DNA from: Fasciola hepatica
Lineage: Eukaryota > Platyhelminthes > Trematoda > Plagiorchiida > Fasciolidae
Length of the DNA stretch: 64,000 bases
Direction of reading: 5' to 3'
Assembly: GCA_948099385.1 (NCBI GenBank)
Contig: CANUEZ040000164.1
Span: forward strand, 3,114,501 to 3,178,500
Shown here: in pieces, positions 44,780 to 56,179 of the stretch
How positions within the stretch are numbered: position 1 is the first letter of the stretch
How the letters are laid out: every line of letters begins with the position of its first letter
Notes under the pieces: model-generated
The model's input: only the letters and a program-made list of their open reading frames with translations
What the model was told of the DNA's origin: nothing
Databases searched by the model: none
Made by a program: the position numbers and the translations under genes

Positions 44780-45830
44780 CTGAATAATATACGTTGACGA
44801 TTTTGGATGGCCAAGGAGCTAGCGACAGCCAAGCGAGTCATCGGCAATTGCATCAATTTTCGTCGCCAGAAAGAGGTAGCAGGCCAATAAATGAAGGCCC
44901 CCCTCCAGCAGTGAGAGTTCAACCAAGATTGTGCCCATTCGTGGAAACTGGCATCGGTTATTATGGTCCGTTAATCGTAAGACAGCATGGCAGCACGCAA
45001 AAAAACACGGCTGCTTGAAAATATGTTCACCATCCGGAGCAGTTTATCTCGAAGTAGTGCACAGCCTGAACACCCACTCAGTCCCAGCGGCCTTCCAAAG
45101 GCTTTTAGCGGGGCGGGGCCCTCCCAAAAAGGTATACTCAGACAAAGGCTCGAACTTCACTGGAGAACCTAGGGAGCCAGAGGTAAGATGGATCCTCTTG
45201 GATCACACCGAAGTATGAAACAAAAACCGTAGCAAAGGGAATGGAATGGCACCTTGACCCACCCAATGCCAGTCATTTCGGTGGCTTTTGGGAGAGGCTA
45301 ACGTGATCGACCAGAAGAATGCTCAAGGCCTTCGATGACAATATACTGATTGCCTTACTAAATGAAGTAGGAAGCATACTGAACAAAAGACCCCTAGTGC
45401 CGATCGTCCTGAACCCGGAAGGCGAACCGGCTCTCACTCCTGATGGTCCGTTGTTATTGCAGTCAAACGTGACGGCAATCACTCCAAAAACTCTACACGG
45501 AATGTACATCACAGGACGGACCCAAGTGGACCACTTAGCACAGAAGTTGTGGAAATTTGGACTAGGGAGTACACACAGACCCTGCAGCTTCTTAAAAAGC
45601 TGATCTCTAGAGGGAGGTCGTTTTGATGCAGCAACATCGTCGTCCCGGTGGAGAGCCACTTACACAAAGACAAATGGCCTATTAGAGCGATCAGGGATTG
45701 TCGTTCAGGAATAAGTTGCCTTGTACGCGAGATCGTGGTGAAAACTAACAAAGGAGAAGTACTGCAAGATGTCCGTGAAATATGTTCGCTTGAAGGGGAC
45801 GGTTGCGGGGTTACTTCGACGCAACAGACA
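44780..45830 (+). pseudogene. BEL/Pao integrase and pol C-terminal domain
   Basis: In shifting frames: VETGIGYYGPLIVRQ (first catalytic region), AVYLEVVHSLNTHSVPAAFQR, then RGPPKKVYSDKGSNFTG (canonical S-D-N-G-T-N-F, so Asn became Lys) and PPNASHFGGFWERL with the third acidic residue. 45319-45603 carries NKRPL.P..L. LEP-like sequence and L.PDGPLLLQ. 45660-45800 has KWPIRAIRD then VREIVVKTNKGEVLQDVREICSLEG, the typical end of BEL/Pao pol. Confidence 0.8.
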
Positions 45831-46919
45831 GAGCGCAAAGCAAGTTTGCCAATGCCAGCGGAAGCCAAGTTTGTTTTTTATCTCTAATGCTTTGTCTTGT
45901 GGGTCCCAACCCCCACGCGGTCTTTGAAGAACATATACATCCAATATGATAAGGTGTTTACGATTCGCAATGGAATTATTTTGCCGAAACTCCAATTCAG
46001 CACACGACAAGAAATTGTCTGTGAGGGGGGAACTTTAGTACAAGCACTTGTTGACCGTTTGTAGAAACATCCCTTTCCCGGAACTTCCCGTCTGTACAAT
46101 TATCTAATCTCTGTTCAGAGCGATACAAGTTTCTCGCCAAGTGTTTTCTTACGGTGATTACATCACACTTTGAGCTCCCTGACATTTCAAGCACCTTGTA
46201 GCTATCCCGATTCTTCGCTGAGCATTCTCAGCCTTTATTTGGCCATGTACTTTACTCTTACTCGGGGAACCTTTCTTCCTTTACATTTCCTAAACTGCCC
46301 ACGCGTCCCAATTATGTAGAGGGGTATTTCTTCGCATATCGATAATGCAGTGTCATCTTCAGATGAAACCTTAAGACAAGGGTGTATGGAGAGTAATCGA
46401 AAGAAAACCTGAGACTAGCGAATGGTAGAAGTAGCCCATGACGACCGACAAATGCACTGACTTTAGGGTTTAGGTAGGTTATGGTGAATCAGTACCCCTA
46501 TTTACTCCCTTTATCATGGCCGTTGCACGTGAGGATTTAGTGGGCTTCGTAATGTACCTGTGTGGATTTCCTCCTCAGTCGTTGTCACACACTTGTGTTG
46601 TTGAGACTATGTTAGTTATCTTGTCAATCCTCGAGCAAGTACAGAATGCATCAATCAATACATTTGAACATTTGTTTGTATTTTGCTCATGTGTGTTGGC
46701 TTGCCTTTGATTTGACCTCGGACTGCCGTGACGGTCGTATCTGACTGTGACCTCTGCCGAACCCTGGTCTTCGAAGTTCAACGTTGTGGCCTCACGGTTG
46801 ATGTTTTTACGTGATTGTTTATGCGTAAAATTTGTTAGTCCAATACGGTCGAATCGGCAAATCTATCTTGTTCTGAATTTGGGATTCGTCAGTTGGGCTG
46901 CGTGTTATTCACTACCAGA
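45831..46919. other. No recognisable gene; possible decayed LTR
   Basis: A 3' LTR of the BEL/Pao relic would be expected here, but no matching copy upstream of 42780 could be found by eye. Only short ORFs. Confidence 0.35.
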
Positions 46920-48860
46920 ATAACAGGTGCAATGCGCAAGACAACAACCGAAGAAATTCTTCAGCTATATGCAGATGAAAGGCTCAATAAAGGATCCCAT
47001 AGTTCCACTATTTACTGAGGACCACAGTGTTGCGACCGATGACCAGAGCTAGGAAGACGACCTGAGGGAGTACTTTGGCGGGTTCCATAGGCCAGATATT
47101 GGGTAACAGATGGATTTCGCTCTAGAACACCCTCCTCAGCAGTTAAACGAGATAAGCCTCCTTGAGGGAATTGTGCCTCAGTGCCTACAAGAATTAAAAG
47201 GCCACAAGTTAGCGGGTCCAGATGGTGTCCACCCAGCTATCACCAAGTCGGTGATGAATGTAATAGTTCCATCGGTATGCACATAGGAGCGGACCTTAGT
47301 CGGTCATGGATAACTACAGGCCGGGTAGCCTGGCTAGCATTCTTTGTTGATTTCCTGGGAAGAGCTTTTTTGCCCACATCTGTCGGTATTTACTAGAGCA
47401 CTCTATGCTAAGCCCGGCCCAGCGCGGATTCCTGAAAATAAGGTCTTGTCTGACCAGTACCTCGTGCTTCTTAGATGAAGTAAATCGGCGACAGGATAAA
47501 GGTGAGCTAGTTGAGGCAAGCTATCTCAACTTTGGCAAGGCCTTCGACTCCGTCAATCACTGTCTTTTGCTGTGCAAGATGGAGGCTTTCGGCACAGGTG
47601 AGTCAGCACAAGGTAGCTAGCGGGCTTCCTCTCCCACTGGACTCTTTAAGTTCAAGTAAGGAACGGGTGCTCTAGCTCGCAGTATATCACCAGTGGCGTG
47701 CCTGAAGGATCTCTCTTGGACCCGGTACCATTACTGCTGCTCATTACCGACCGGGTATCTGCCCTTCAATCGTCCAGTTTCATTTTTGTGAATGACGTGA
47801 AGGTAGTAAGACCTGAGAGTAGGGTGGGTTTATGTAGTAGTATGGGAAACTCCCTGGTCTGGGCATACAAATGGTACCTACCCTTGGAGGCTAGTAAAAG
47901 CCATTTGTTGTCAAAGGCAAAAGGAAACCTAACTGTAGCTCATGACCAAGGGCTGTTCACCAGAGAAGCAGCCAGCAGGGTAAAGGCCTTGGGATCATCA
48001 TGAGTAGTGACCTTCAGTGGTCGCAGCAGTGTAATACTGCCGCACTAAAGGGTCGTGGCAAGCTCCTCAGACTCCGATAGGCACTGTCTTGCCGGCAACC
48101 GGGAATGTTTGTACCTATTTTCATGGCCACTGTACGATCTCATTTAGAGGGTAGCATGCAGACTTGGGCACCCTTCTACAGAAGAAAGTTCAATGTCCAG
48201 TGACACCAATGGTTGAGGGGCATGGGGTAAGACATATAGAGCTGCGAGTTGGATCTTTGCTCGCTTGAAAGGAGAAGTCAAGGCGATCTCACAGAAGAGC
48301 TCTTCTGGATTTAAGCCGGGGAGTCTATTCCAAATGGCTTCGTATTCCAGAACAGGGGGACACGAAAAGAAGCTGACGAAACTTTGAGCTAGGTGGATCA
48401 CTGGGCCACTCCTCTTTAGAAACAGGGTGGTGAGCATTTGGTACAGTCTGCCTGATGGAATGATAGAACTGCAGACCATCTAGTCGTTCAAAGGTACCCA
48501 AGACAGCAAACGGTAAGGGATTTCCCCTTGTTGTGAGCTTCGAGTTTTTTCAATAGATAGATGACGGGTATCACTGTGGTCCGTCTGAGAAGTGTTGAAA
48601 TTGACGTCTTCGTTTCTTGCATACTGTCTCGGCGGAAGCTCACCAAGCATAACGCTGTTACATTTGATGTGCGATGAGGTTTTCATTTTTCCCTCCCATT
48701 TTTGTCGGGGATTTGACTAACTACTCCATGCAACGGTGGGTACGTAACTCGTGTGCATGTCATCGAAAGAATTCTGGACGCTCGATTGGCCGTGGCCATT
48801 ACCGGTCCTGTGCAAACTGAACTGAACGGAACTGAGCTGAACTAAACTGAACCGGACTTT
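46920..48860 (+). mobile_element. CR1-like LINE, family G, 5'-truncated copy (G2)
   Basis: It starts inside the endonuclease-RT linker (RQQPKKFFSY..KGS, matching RQQP..FYSYVQSKGS at 18765) and runs through the RT and C-terminus to the 3' UTR. 5' truncation is typical of incomplete LINE reverse transcription. 47140-47270 holds LQELKGHKLAGPDGVHPAI, 47405-47620 QRGFLK.RSCLT and YLNFGKAFDSVNH (Asp changed to Asn in motif A), and 47698-48003 PEGSLLDPVP then F-V-N-D in place of F-A-D-D, followed by HLLSKAKGNLTVAHDQGLFT. The C-terminus is in frames with stops up to about 48510. Confidence 0.8.
48755..48860 (+). other. Family G 3' end with CTGAA-type tail (G2)
   Basis: 'gaattctggacgct', 'gattggccgtggccattacc' and 'gtcctgtgcaaactgaa' are followed by imperfect pentamers (ctgaa, cggaa, ctgag, ctgaa, ctaaa, ctgaa) to about 48855. 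This matches the reversed sequence at 16830-16745. Confidence 0.75.
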
Positions 48861-48954
48861 CTCTCACTGTCCGGCAACCCATCTCCCAGATACTCGGCAG
48901 TTCAGGGTGCAAAATGTAGTCAAGACTATTGTCCCGAAACCTGTCGTATTTTCC

Positions 48955-49110
48955 AGTGGCTTATCTTCCAGTTAGCAGGCAATACCAGACGCAGGATATT
49001 GTCGAGATTTGTATTATGAACCCCCTCTCCTTTGCCCGTTGCCACGTTGTCTAGTGAAATATCTTCCAGCTCATAGGTGACATCCAGATAACGGGATAAG
49101 CAAAAGATCC
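48955..49110 (+). repeat. Dispersed repeat shared with 13680-13800
   Basis: See the partner copy. The common strings are 'aataccaga.gca', 'gagatttgtatt.tgaa' and 'ctagtgaaatatcttcc'. Confidence 0.5.
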
Positions 49111-51474
49111 GGGAACGTTTCCGATTTGACCTGGTAACTGTGTACTACCTAATGACTTCGAGAACCAAACTGACCTGCAGATTGAACGGCGCTACTTTGT
49201 AACCTTGGGCCGCATGGAAGACAAGGGGGAGAAGAAAGCACACTAGCTAGGCAGAGAACTAGAAAGCAAACTACCAAGCATAAAGAAATTACATGATGTC
49301 GACGGAGAAAGGGTAGAGCACCATGAAGTGAAGCTACGCGAAGACCTTATCTGTAATAGAGGAATATCAAGATAGGAGACAACAGAAATTGCCCGGAAAA
49401 CCTCTCGAAGTTTTTGGGTTGCAGCTTTCAGTCGGATCATCGAAATAACGGAAAACTGCGTGCCTTGAAATTCGGCTTGCTTTTTCGTTGTAAAAGTTAT
49501 TTTTCCATTTTACTGTATCTGTTTGGCCCTGAGAATATTTACCTGTATTCCGTACCAGGTTTGGTTGCCTCTATTGTGATGCATAATATTTCACAACCCG
49601 TGGTGAAGGCAGAGTTGTTTTTCATTATGAACTGAACTGGCAACTGCTGTTACAAAGAAGACTAAGAAGGACGAAGATGGCCGAACAGAAAGTAGGGCAT
49701 CATGCAGAAACAGGACATTTGAGGAAGATGTAGATGATGAAGGGATTCTTTGTGACGCATAGCACCACAGGACATGCAGTAAAACTGCCAAGACCGCACA
49801 AGATGCTTGTGAACCATAAGTGCCTGAGGTAAGTCTGCGTGGACTGCCAATCCATAATAAATAAAAATGGCTCAGGTTTATTAAGAGTAGTCAAAGTGGT
49901 GTGAATTAGTGATAAAGTCTCGCAAACGCATCCCAAAAACGAGCGCGCAGGTCCGGGGGAAGAAATTGATAAGGAAAACAATCAAGCGGATGGTAAAGCC
50001 GAAGGCTGACTGGGTGAAGATAGAATGAACGGGAGAGTGAAATTAAAGCGGACCAGAAAAATAACAGGGACATACACCAGTCCATATTGTGGGACGTTCA
50101 AGTCAAAAAACCTGCAGGCTATGAAGAACCGCCTCGAAAATCTCCACAAAACTAGAGGATCATAGTAAATTATTAGGGGGCTATACCCGAGAACAGGGAG
50201 AATTTCCGTCAACAGCTTAGAAACCCAGAAAGGACTAATGAAGTAGCTACGGGGAGATGTAGAAAGGTGGTGATCCACAGGATTCCGGAACCGCATATAT
50301 AGGAGAACAGAATAAAGATTAGGGCCATGAGATACCATGATGTAAACGGGCCAATATGCTTTGTCTGGCTGACCAGGCCACGATAAAAAAAAAGCCCGTG
50401 GCTAGGAAAATGGAGGGCGAATATTTCGGAAAGCGACAAAAAACCAAGACCCACCTTGGTGGAGTCCGCAAACCCAGGGCACAGCGACACAGTGTAGGCT
50501 GCCGCGAAAGAAATAAGAAGACCTTCAAGCGGCCGGGTTTTTGTCTAACTGGAGGATGCGACCGGCATGTATACTACTCATGAAATCACGAAAGCGGGCA
50601 CGGAGTCTCCTGCTCTGACATCTCCGTAGCTGGCAGTAAGACGAGCCATAGTACCCGCGGATGTGTTGGTTACGGAGGACAGCAAAGGCTCTGATCTGGA
50701 AGATGAGAAAAATCGTGCTGAAAGCATGCTGGAAGAGAGTGCAGAACCTACTCTCGTAAAGCTTGTAAACAGCGTTCAGGAAAATGCGGCCCGCGAAACG
50801 GAAAGACTGGGGTCGCTCTCCAGTTTAGGGTTCGGGAGCTTGAAAAGTAGACTTCAAGGCCACCTAGACCTTAAAATCGGGTTGTCCCGTTCTATTTGGT
50901 TTCTTCCTCATTTAGACTCTGTTTTTTCCATTTATAGCAGGAAATTTCATCCACTTTGAAGCGTTGTATTTTCAACACATTTAGCTGCAATACCCCACCG
51001 TGAACCCGTAATTTGTCATCGCGAAATATCAACATAGGTCTTTTCCAAGAACTTTCGGTTCAATCATAACTAAACTCACCCTCAGAGAACCTGTCTATAA
51101 AGCACCCACTGATTCTCGGCTGGATCACATACCTCGATGTGAGTTGTTACCTCCCCGGTCCTATAGGTTATTCAGTGCTTGGTTTGGCGTCTCTATGGTA
51201 AAGCTTAGTTTAGATACTCAGAAAAATCCAATGGTTCTTTTTTGACACCCGGAATCACACAAAACCTCTGCCGAAGCTATCACTGATATTTCGGCCAACT
51301 TTGAAATCCGAGCCCCCTCCCCAGAGCTCGGTCACTCTCCCTACGCACAGATGCACATCTGGTGCATCAAACTTAATCGATCCGAGGTACTACATTTATT
51401 GACTGAGTGACCTGATGATCTATCTTTATACTTTTCTTCCTGAAATGTACACACTTCTGCTACTATAGCACCTA
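49111..51474. other. Purine-rich, gene-poor stretch
   Basis: 49200-50850 is A/G-rich on the plus strand. ORFs include a basic 75-codon frame at 50356-50583 and an acidic 98-codon frame at 50663-50959, neither with a recognised domain. A partial 'GILCDA' string at about 49740 is not enough for a zinc finger. 50960-51470 shows nothing recognisable. Confidence 0.4.
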
Positions 51475-53430
51475 GTGAAAATGACCTATACACTGGTCAG
51501 ATACAACCTCCAGGCCATCTTCGAACACGGCTGCTCTTGTTTCAAACCCAAAAGAATGAATAAGTCCGTATTCAACGGTTATTCTCAGTTTGGTCCAAAG
51601 CGAACCAATAGAGCCTCCAGAGTGAAAAGAAACACAAACACCGACATGACGGCAGCTGTCAATACATGCTCTGTATCACTGATCGATATATACAGCGGGG
51701 CCAAAAACAAAGTCAGTGATTTAAAACAGAAGATAAACGACTTATTTGATAAATGGCAATCGATTGAATGTGCTTTATCAAAGATTTTTCCACTGACAAT
51801 CAATAGATCAAGCTGGCCCCGAATTCTTTTCCAAAGCCGGTTATTATATATATGCAATCACCTCGGAAACTCACAGGAGGATAAAGAATGCTAACAATGC
51901 TAAAGTGGTAAAAATTGCGGACAAACTACCAACACAGTCTGGCAAAGCCACAATACTGAAAGCATGCAGCCTGGATCATTGCATGTGCCATTGTACTAGG
52001 CTGCGGAAACGATCACCACGATACCCCTGCCCTTTGCTGTTTCAGTTTTCCAACCAATTACCAGCCGTTGAATTCATCATTAACTGGCAAAGGGTTTCTG
52101 AAGCTACATCATTTAAAAATATCAAAATACACACTGATAAATCGCCTCTACAAAGAGAGATGTTACGCATGCAGAAAGGCAAACCAGGGCCTTCTACTGG
52201 TCCTGATCCAACGGGATCAGTAAATGCATCACCACATACTCCTATAAACAGGACTTCAGCCAGAACACCTACTACGCCTGTGGCCCCTTCGGCATCAGTG
52301 GACCTTCACCGGTCTAGTCCCCAGGATCCCACGCAAGCTTCGTGTAACCTATTCCAGGGTCTTACTCCGACAGGCTGAAAAGTCCATCACAAAAGTTTCT
52401 GTAAAACCCACCAGGAAAAGGCTAACTGTGACGAAAACCCAGGGCAGGAAGTCCGTGGTGGGAAATGCATCGGCATTACCATCGGCGCACATGACGCCAA
52501 CAGAGACCGTGGACTTAGACATATCGCCATATGAGTCACCAACCCAACCACCAGGAAAACGTCGACACCTTGCCTATCCAGGTACCACGTCCGCTTGGAT
52601 AAATAGCAAAAACCAACCTCATCAAAACCCACCATCCCACATTTTTTAGGGTCTTCCGCAAATCTGCCCAGCAGTTCTTCATCCCCGTTTAGCCACAAGG
52701 CAACTGATCTACCAGCGACGTCATCTCTACAGCCTAGTACGTACACCTGGAGGCCCCGTGATATGACTGCGACAAAACAGCCACCGCATATACCTGAAGC
52801 TTTGGTGACCAAGCCCAATAAGCACTGCTCAACAGGCATGCAGCCAAATAACCCCCCTAGCCACTATCAACATCCACCGCCCCTCCCCCAAGTCAGCTAC
52901 CAGATCATCACCTCACCTTCCTACTCAGATGCCAGCTGTGGAGTTCAGGCGGGCATCGAGCCCTACAGCCACAACATAGACGCCTCGCTTCAGCTCCCTT
53001 TGACTGACAAGCCTACAACCCTTAGGGGCCTGCAAACCCCTTCCACGTTGGGGGCCCATCAAATCCACTAACGCCAAACCAAACCCAGAAAATGTACAGC
53101 GTGCCTCCACCATTCCTCAGACCTTTCTCTCATGGACAAATCCTCTAGATCCGTTTGATAAAAGCGCGCCATATAATGGCCATTGACTTCTTAGGCACAT
53201 CTCACCATCGTCTGTGCCCTACCTTTGCCAACGCCAGACTTCAAAGTCGCCGACTGCACATTCATTAACCCTACCTTCGTGTGAAAGTCTGTACCCCAAA
53301 CCGGGGTTGTTAACGGACTACGGTGTTATGCGGCCTCGCATCTTCAACCCTCCTCAGACAAATGGAAGTGTTAATAACCCAGACATTCCTGCTTCCTCAA
53401 TACGTTCTCAGAGTTTACCTAGGCCCCCCA
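51475..53430 (+). pseudogene. CR1-like family F, ORF1-only fragment
   Basis: 51475-51894 contains a segment with coiled-coil character (SGAKNKVSDLKQKINDL). 51905-52378 carries the F ORF1 domain: CPLLFQF, EFI..WQR and FKNIKIHTDKSPLQRE, then Pro/Thr-rich sequence. 52428-53430 continues as a Pro/Ser-rich tail in changing frames. Where the endonuclease should start (after about 53430), sequence is replaced by a minus-strand RTE fragment, so either the RTE copy inserted there or the F copy was truncated. Confidence 0.65.
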
Positions 53431-53532
53431 CATCCGGATACATAGATAATCATATAGACAACTCCGTCTGGAAGTCGCATAGCTGGTTATCGTCCAGAAG
53501 CAACGGCACGAAACGGGTGGCATTTATGTAGG

Positions 53533-54350
53533 TGCGACCACGGACGAAACGCAAACAAAAGCGAGCGCATACCAAGACGTGATCTCAGTCCACAGGCATA
53601 GACCAAAATGAACGACAATCTTCAATTGATCCTCGCCAGTGGTGACCAATGACTATATGGTCAATCTGAGTCTATCCTTGTGAAAATGTAGGAGACGCCA
53701 CGTGAGTGTATGCCGCTTTATATAGCAGAAGTTCATACTCGCCAGGAACAACTTGTGGTCAGAGTACAACTGAATGAGATGATCACCGTAACCGGTATGA
53801 TCAGCTGGAATAGCAAATGGATCTCCGATGTGTCTTTCGGAATCTCCCAGATAGCTAACTTGGGCTTCGAAATTCCCAGCAATGATCACCACGTCCGTTG
53901 AACGCACGTTTCGAAGTAGCTGAGACAAATCGTGGAACTGCATTCAGTGTGTGTATACACGACGAACAAGCATCGACGCTTGTTTGTTGCTGTTGACATG
54001 CACAGAACAGTCCAACCGAAATACACACAAACGACTGCTGGCTGAAATCTAGTCTAGCAGTGCACGCTCAGCTCTCATGCTCAAAGCAATCACAACGCCA
54101 GCCTAACCACGTGCACAAGAAACCGGATCACTCGACACACAAACAGTAAAGCGAAAGACTGAAGGAGGTTTTATGTGGGATGCGAAGAGTGATCACAGAA
54201 GTGGCGTCTTCTGTGCGTGTTTCGGAGACGCAGCATACATCTATTTCAAAAGTGTCTAAAGTTATATCGAAGACAGCCTGTTGCCCAATCCGACAGTGTG
54301 TGGACGTTAAAGGCAGCCAAGTGAAGTAAACATTTAGGCCCAAGGAGTGC
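53533..54350 (-). pseudogene. RTE-like LINE endonuclease, minus copy
   Basis: From the 5' side: AAFNVHTL (catalytic Asn motif; bases 54311-54306 encode F-N), IGQQAVFDITLD in the neighbouring frame, then IDVCCVSETRTED with the catalytic Glu (about 54240-54190). After a decayed part, 53943-53653 reads LSQLLRNVRSTDVVIIAGNFEAQVSYLGD (G-D-F-N-A-Q changed to G-N-F-E-A-Q, so the catalytic Asp and Asn are lost) and QLYSDHKLFLASMNF. The reading continues in other frames to about 53533 with an H-W-R-G-S-I-E-D segment. RTE elements encode an APE endonuclease plus RT; only the endonuclease is present. Confidence 0.8.
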
Positions 54351-55199
54351 ATTCGTTTCATTTTCAACTCCCGAACTACTGCTTTCATGAGAACCGCAAT
54401 TACCCGCGGCCTTTTGCATCGATCCAAAATTAATTGAAGAAAAGTCGTAAAGCCCCTTACAGGAAAGATGCTGGGGGTTTCTGGGCGAATTACACTTCGC
54501 GGCAGCCCACACCACAGAAGGGGTTTTTCTTTGGGAACCCTAACCGGAGCCTTTAACTCAAAAGTCTCACCCACAACGCAGTAGGGTGTTAACCCATCAC
54601 GGGAACGTGGCCGAAGAACCCGTGAAAGAGCTTCGACTGGGTCGTCATATGAGACCTGGTTGTTGCACGCACTTTGTCTTGTCTTCGCTGGCGCTTTGTT
54701 ATCGATCCGCCTTTCGGATTCAGTCCTTAGCCCCAAGCACCCAATGGAGCAAGCGGAACGTGGATGGGGCAGCATCCTTTGGGCTGGGGGCTGCCAAGCT
54801 TAGGCGGGTGATAGCTGCCCAATGAAGTGTGATCACTTCTTACACCGTGGAGGGAAACCCCAGGTACTCCACTCCTACGTCCATATAGTGGAAGTTTTAG
54901 ACCGGTTAACTGTTCGTCTCCATGTTTACTTGTCGAATTGTCTTCTCCAGGAGCATAGTGGTTAGAACAAGATGTTACCAATCCGCTGCACATTGCATCG
55001 AGCAAGGTGAGTAGTGATAATTGGGATATTGCTCACAGTTCCCCCTCCTCTAGTCAACCTTTGTCTTCTGTCCTTAACCACCCCTCTTTACCCCCTATAT
55101 CCATCCATATGCTCCCACTGATAACACGGCCGATAGTCGCAACGATTCATTGACAAATAGTATCGGGAATAATCCTCCGTCTGGTAACTCACATTTTCT
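54351..55199. other. Spacer between two outward-facing RTE fragments
   Basis: It probably contains the 5' leader of each RTE copy. The minus strand has a long but unrecognised frame up to 54775. 55040-55130 is pyrimidine-rich. No clear inverted homology between the two leaders was seen. Confidence 0.35.
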
Positions 55200-55672
55200 C
55201 AAGCCTCGTCAGCCTCTTAGTCTCGGCTCCTTCAACGTGCGTACACTCATGCAGGTCGGTCAGCAGGCGTGCCTAGCCCTCACAATGACCCCTCTGAAGA
55301 CTGATGTCTGACGGGTAAGCGAAAAGCGTATCCAGGATCCGAGCAGTGAAATTCAACTAACTGCTCCTGGTATCTCATCGGGCTATTTTCCGAGCACTTC
55401 AAGAGGCGAGGTAGTTGGAGCTTTGAGTAACCGTGGTGTAGGTATAATCTTGACTGACAAAGCTGAGGCTGCCCTCTTAAACTGGATCCCGATTAACAGT
55501 CGTTTTTTGCTGTGATATTCCAGGGGTCAGTTGCCTTTCGAAAGGATAGCTGTGCTAAGCACAAGTTGTTTGTGATCTCGGCGTACGCCCCAACGGACTG
55601 CAGCTCAGACTCGCAGAATAATGAGCTCTATGATGAACTCACCACACTAGTTCGCAGCAGTAAGGGTTCTGT
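55200..55672 (+). pseudogene. RTE-like LINE endonuclease, plus copy
   Basis: Bases 55231-55236 encode the F-N of GSFNVRTLMQVGQQA, followed in frame by DV-stop-RVSEKRIQDPS (normally C-V-S-E-T-R-I-Q-D), then GVGIILTDKAEAALLNWIPINSR. 55512-55672 continues as QGSVAFRKDSC, LFVISAYAPTDCSSDSQNN and LTTLVRSSKGS. It breaks just before the G-D-F-N-A-Q motif, where the (AAT)n-edged repeat begins. Stops and one frameshift make it dead. Confidence 0.8.
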
Positions 55673-55900
55673 CACTGTAATAATAACAATAGTAATAATA
55701 ATGGTATGTTTATCGGCCATTGTCGAGATGCACGCGCAAGCGCATGGTCATGGTGTAACACTTTGATGAAATATTCACAAATTCCAAGAATAAAATTCAG
55801 GAGCTTCGGCGGTAGAAAAACAGCAAGCAGTAGTTTGAATGGATCATTTTAGTAATGGGTTCCGCGGTGATTTCGAATATGAATACATTGTGTGGGTAGT
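55673..55900 (-). repeat. SINE-like repeat with (AAT)n edge, copy in RTE endonuclease
   Basis: The AAT run at 55677-55702 is followed by 'ggtatgtttatcgg', 'attgtcgagatgcacgcg', 'aagcgcatggtcatggtgta', 'gaaatattcacaaa', 'ggtagaaaaac' and 'gggttccgcg', collinear with 16365-16560. It interrupts or terminates the RTE endonuclease; the missing part of that domain is not found after 55900. Confidence 0.65.
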
Positions 55901-56179
55901 TTGCGCTACGCCAGGTCGTGGTGCGTGCTGTTATCGATATTGTTTTCATTCAGCTGTCTTAGGAAATACTAAAAATTATAGTTTCTTAGGGAATTCCGTT
56001 AACCCATAGAAATTCGGGGAATTTTTTCTCAGAAACAGATTCTAACCTGGCCCTAGTTTGCGCCTACTTTTCCGCCTCTCTCACAGCGTCTTTTTGATAT
56101 TTCAAAATGCCGCTTGTAGTAAAGAAGACTTCCAATACTACCTAATCCATCCCCACTCCGGTTACTAGGAAAAATAGGC

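Larger units (their letters stand above)
42780..45830 (+). mobile_element. BEL/Pao-like LTR retrotransposon pol relic
   Basis: Order on the plus strand is RT (about 42850-43670), RNase H region (43750-44160), then integrase and the pol C-terminal domain (44900-45800), as in BEL/Pao elements. No LTRs, gag or protease could be recognised, and the catalytic VDD box of the RT appears deleted. Stops and frameshifts are spread throughout. It is on the same strand as most F copies but unrelated to them. Confidence 0.8.

Noticed and set aside
49720..49765. 'DDEGILCDA' string as a PHD finger
   Set aside because: Remaining Cys and His ligands are missing and a stop follows immediately.
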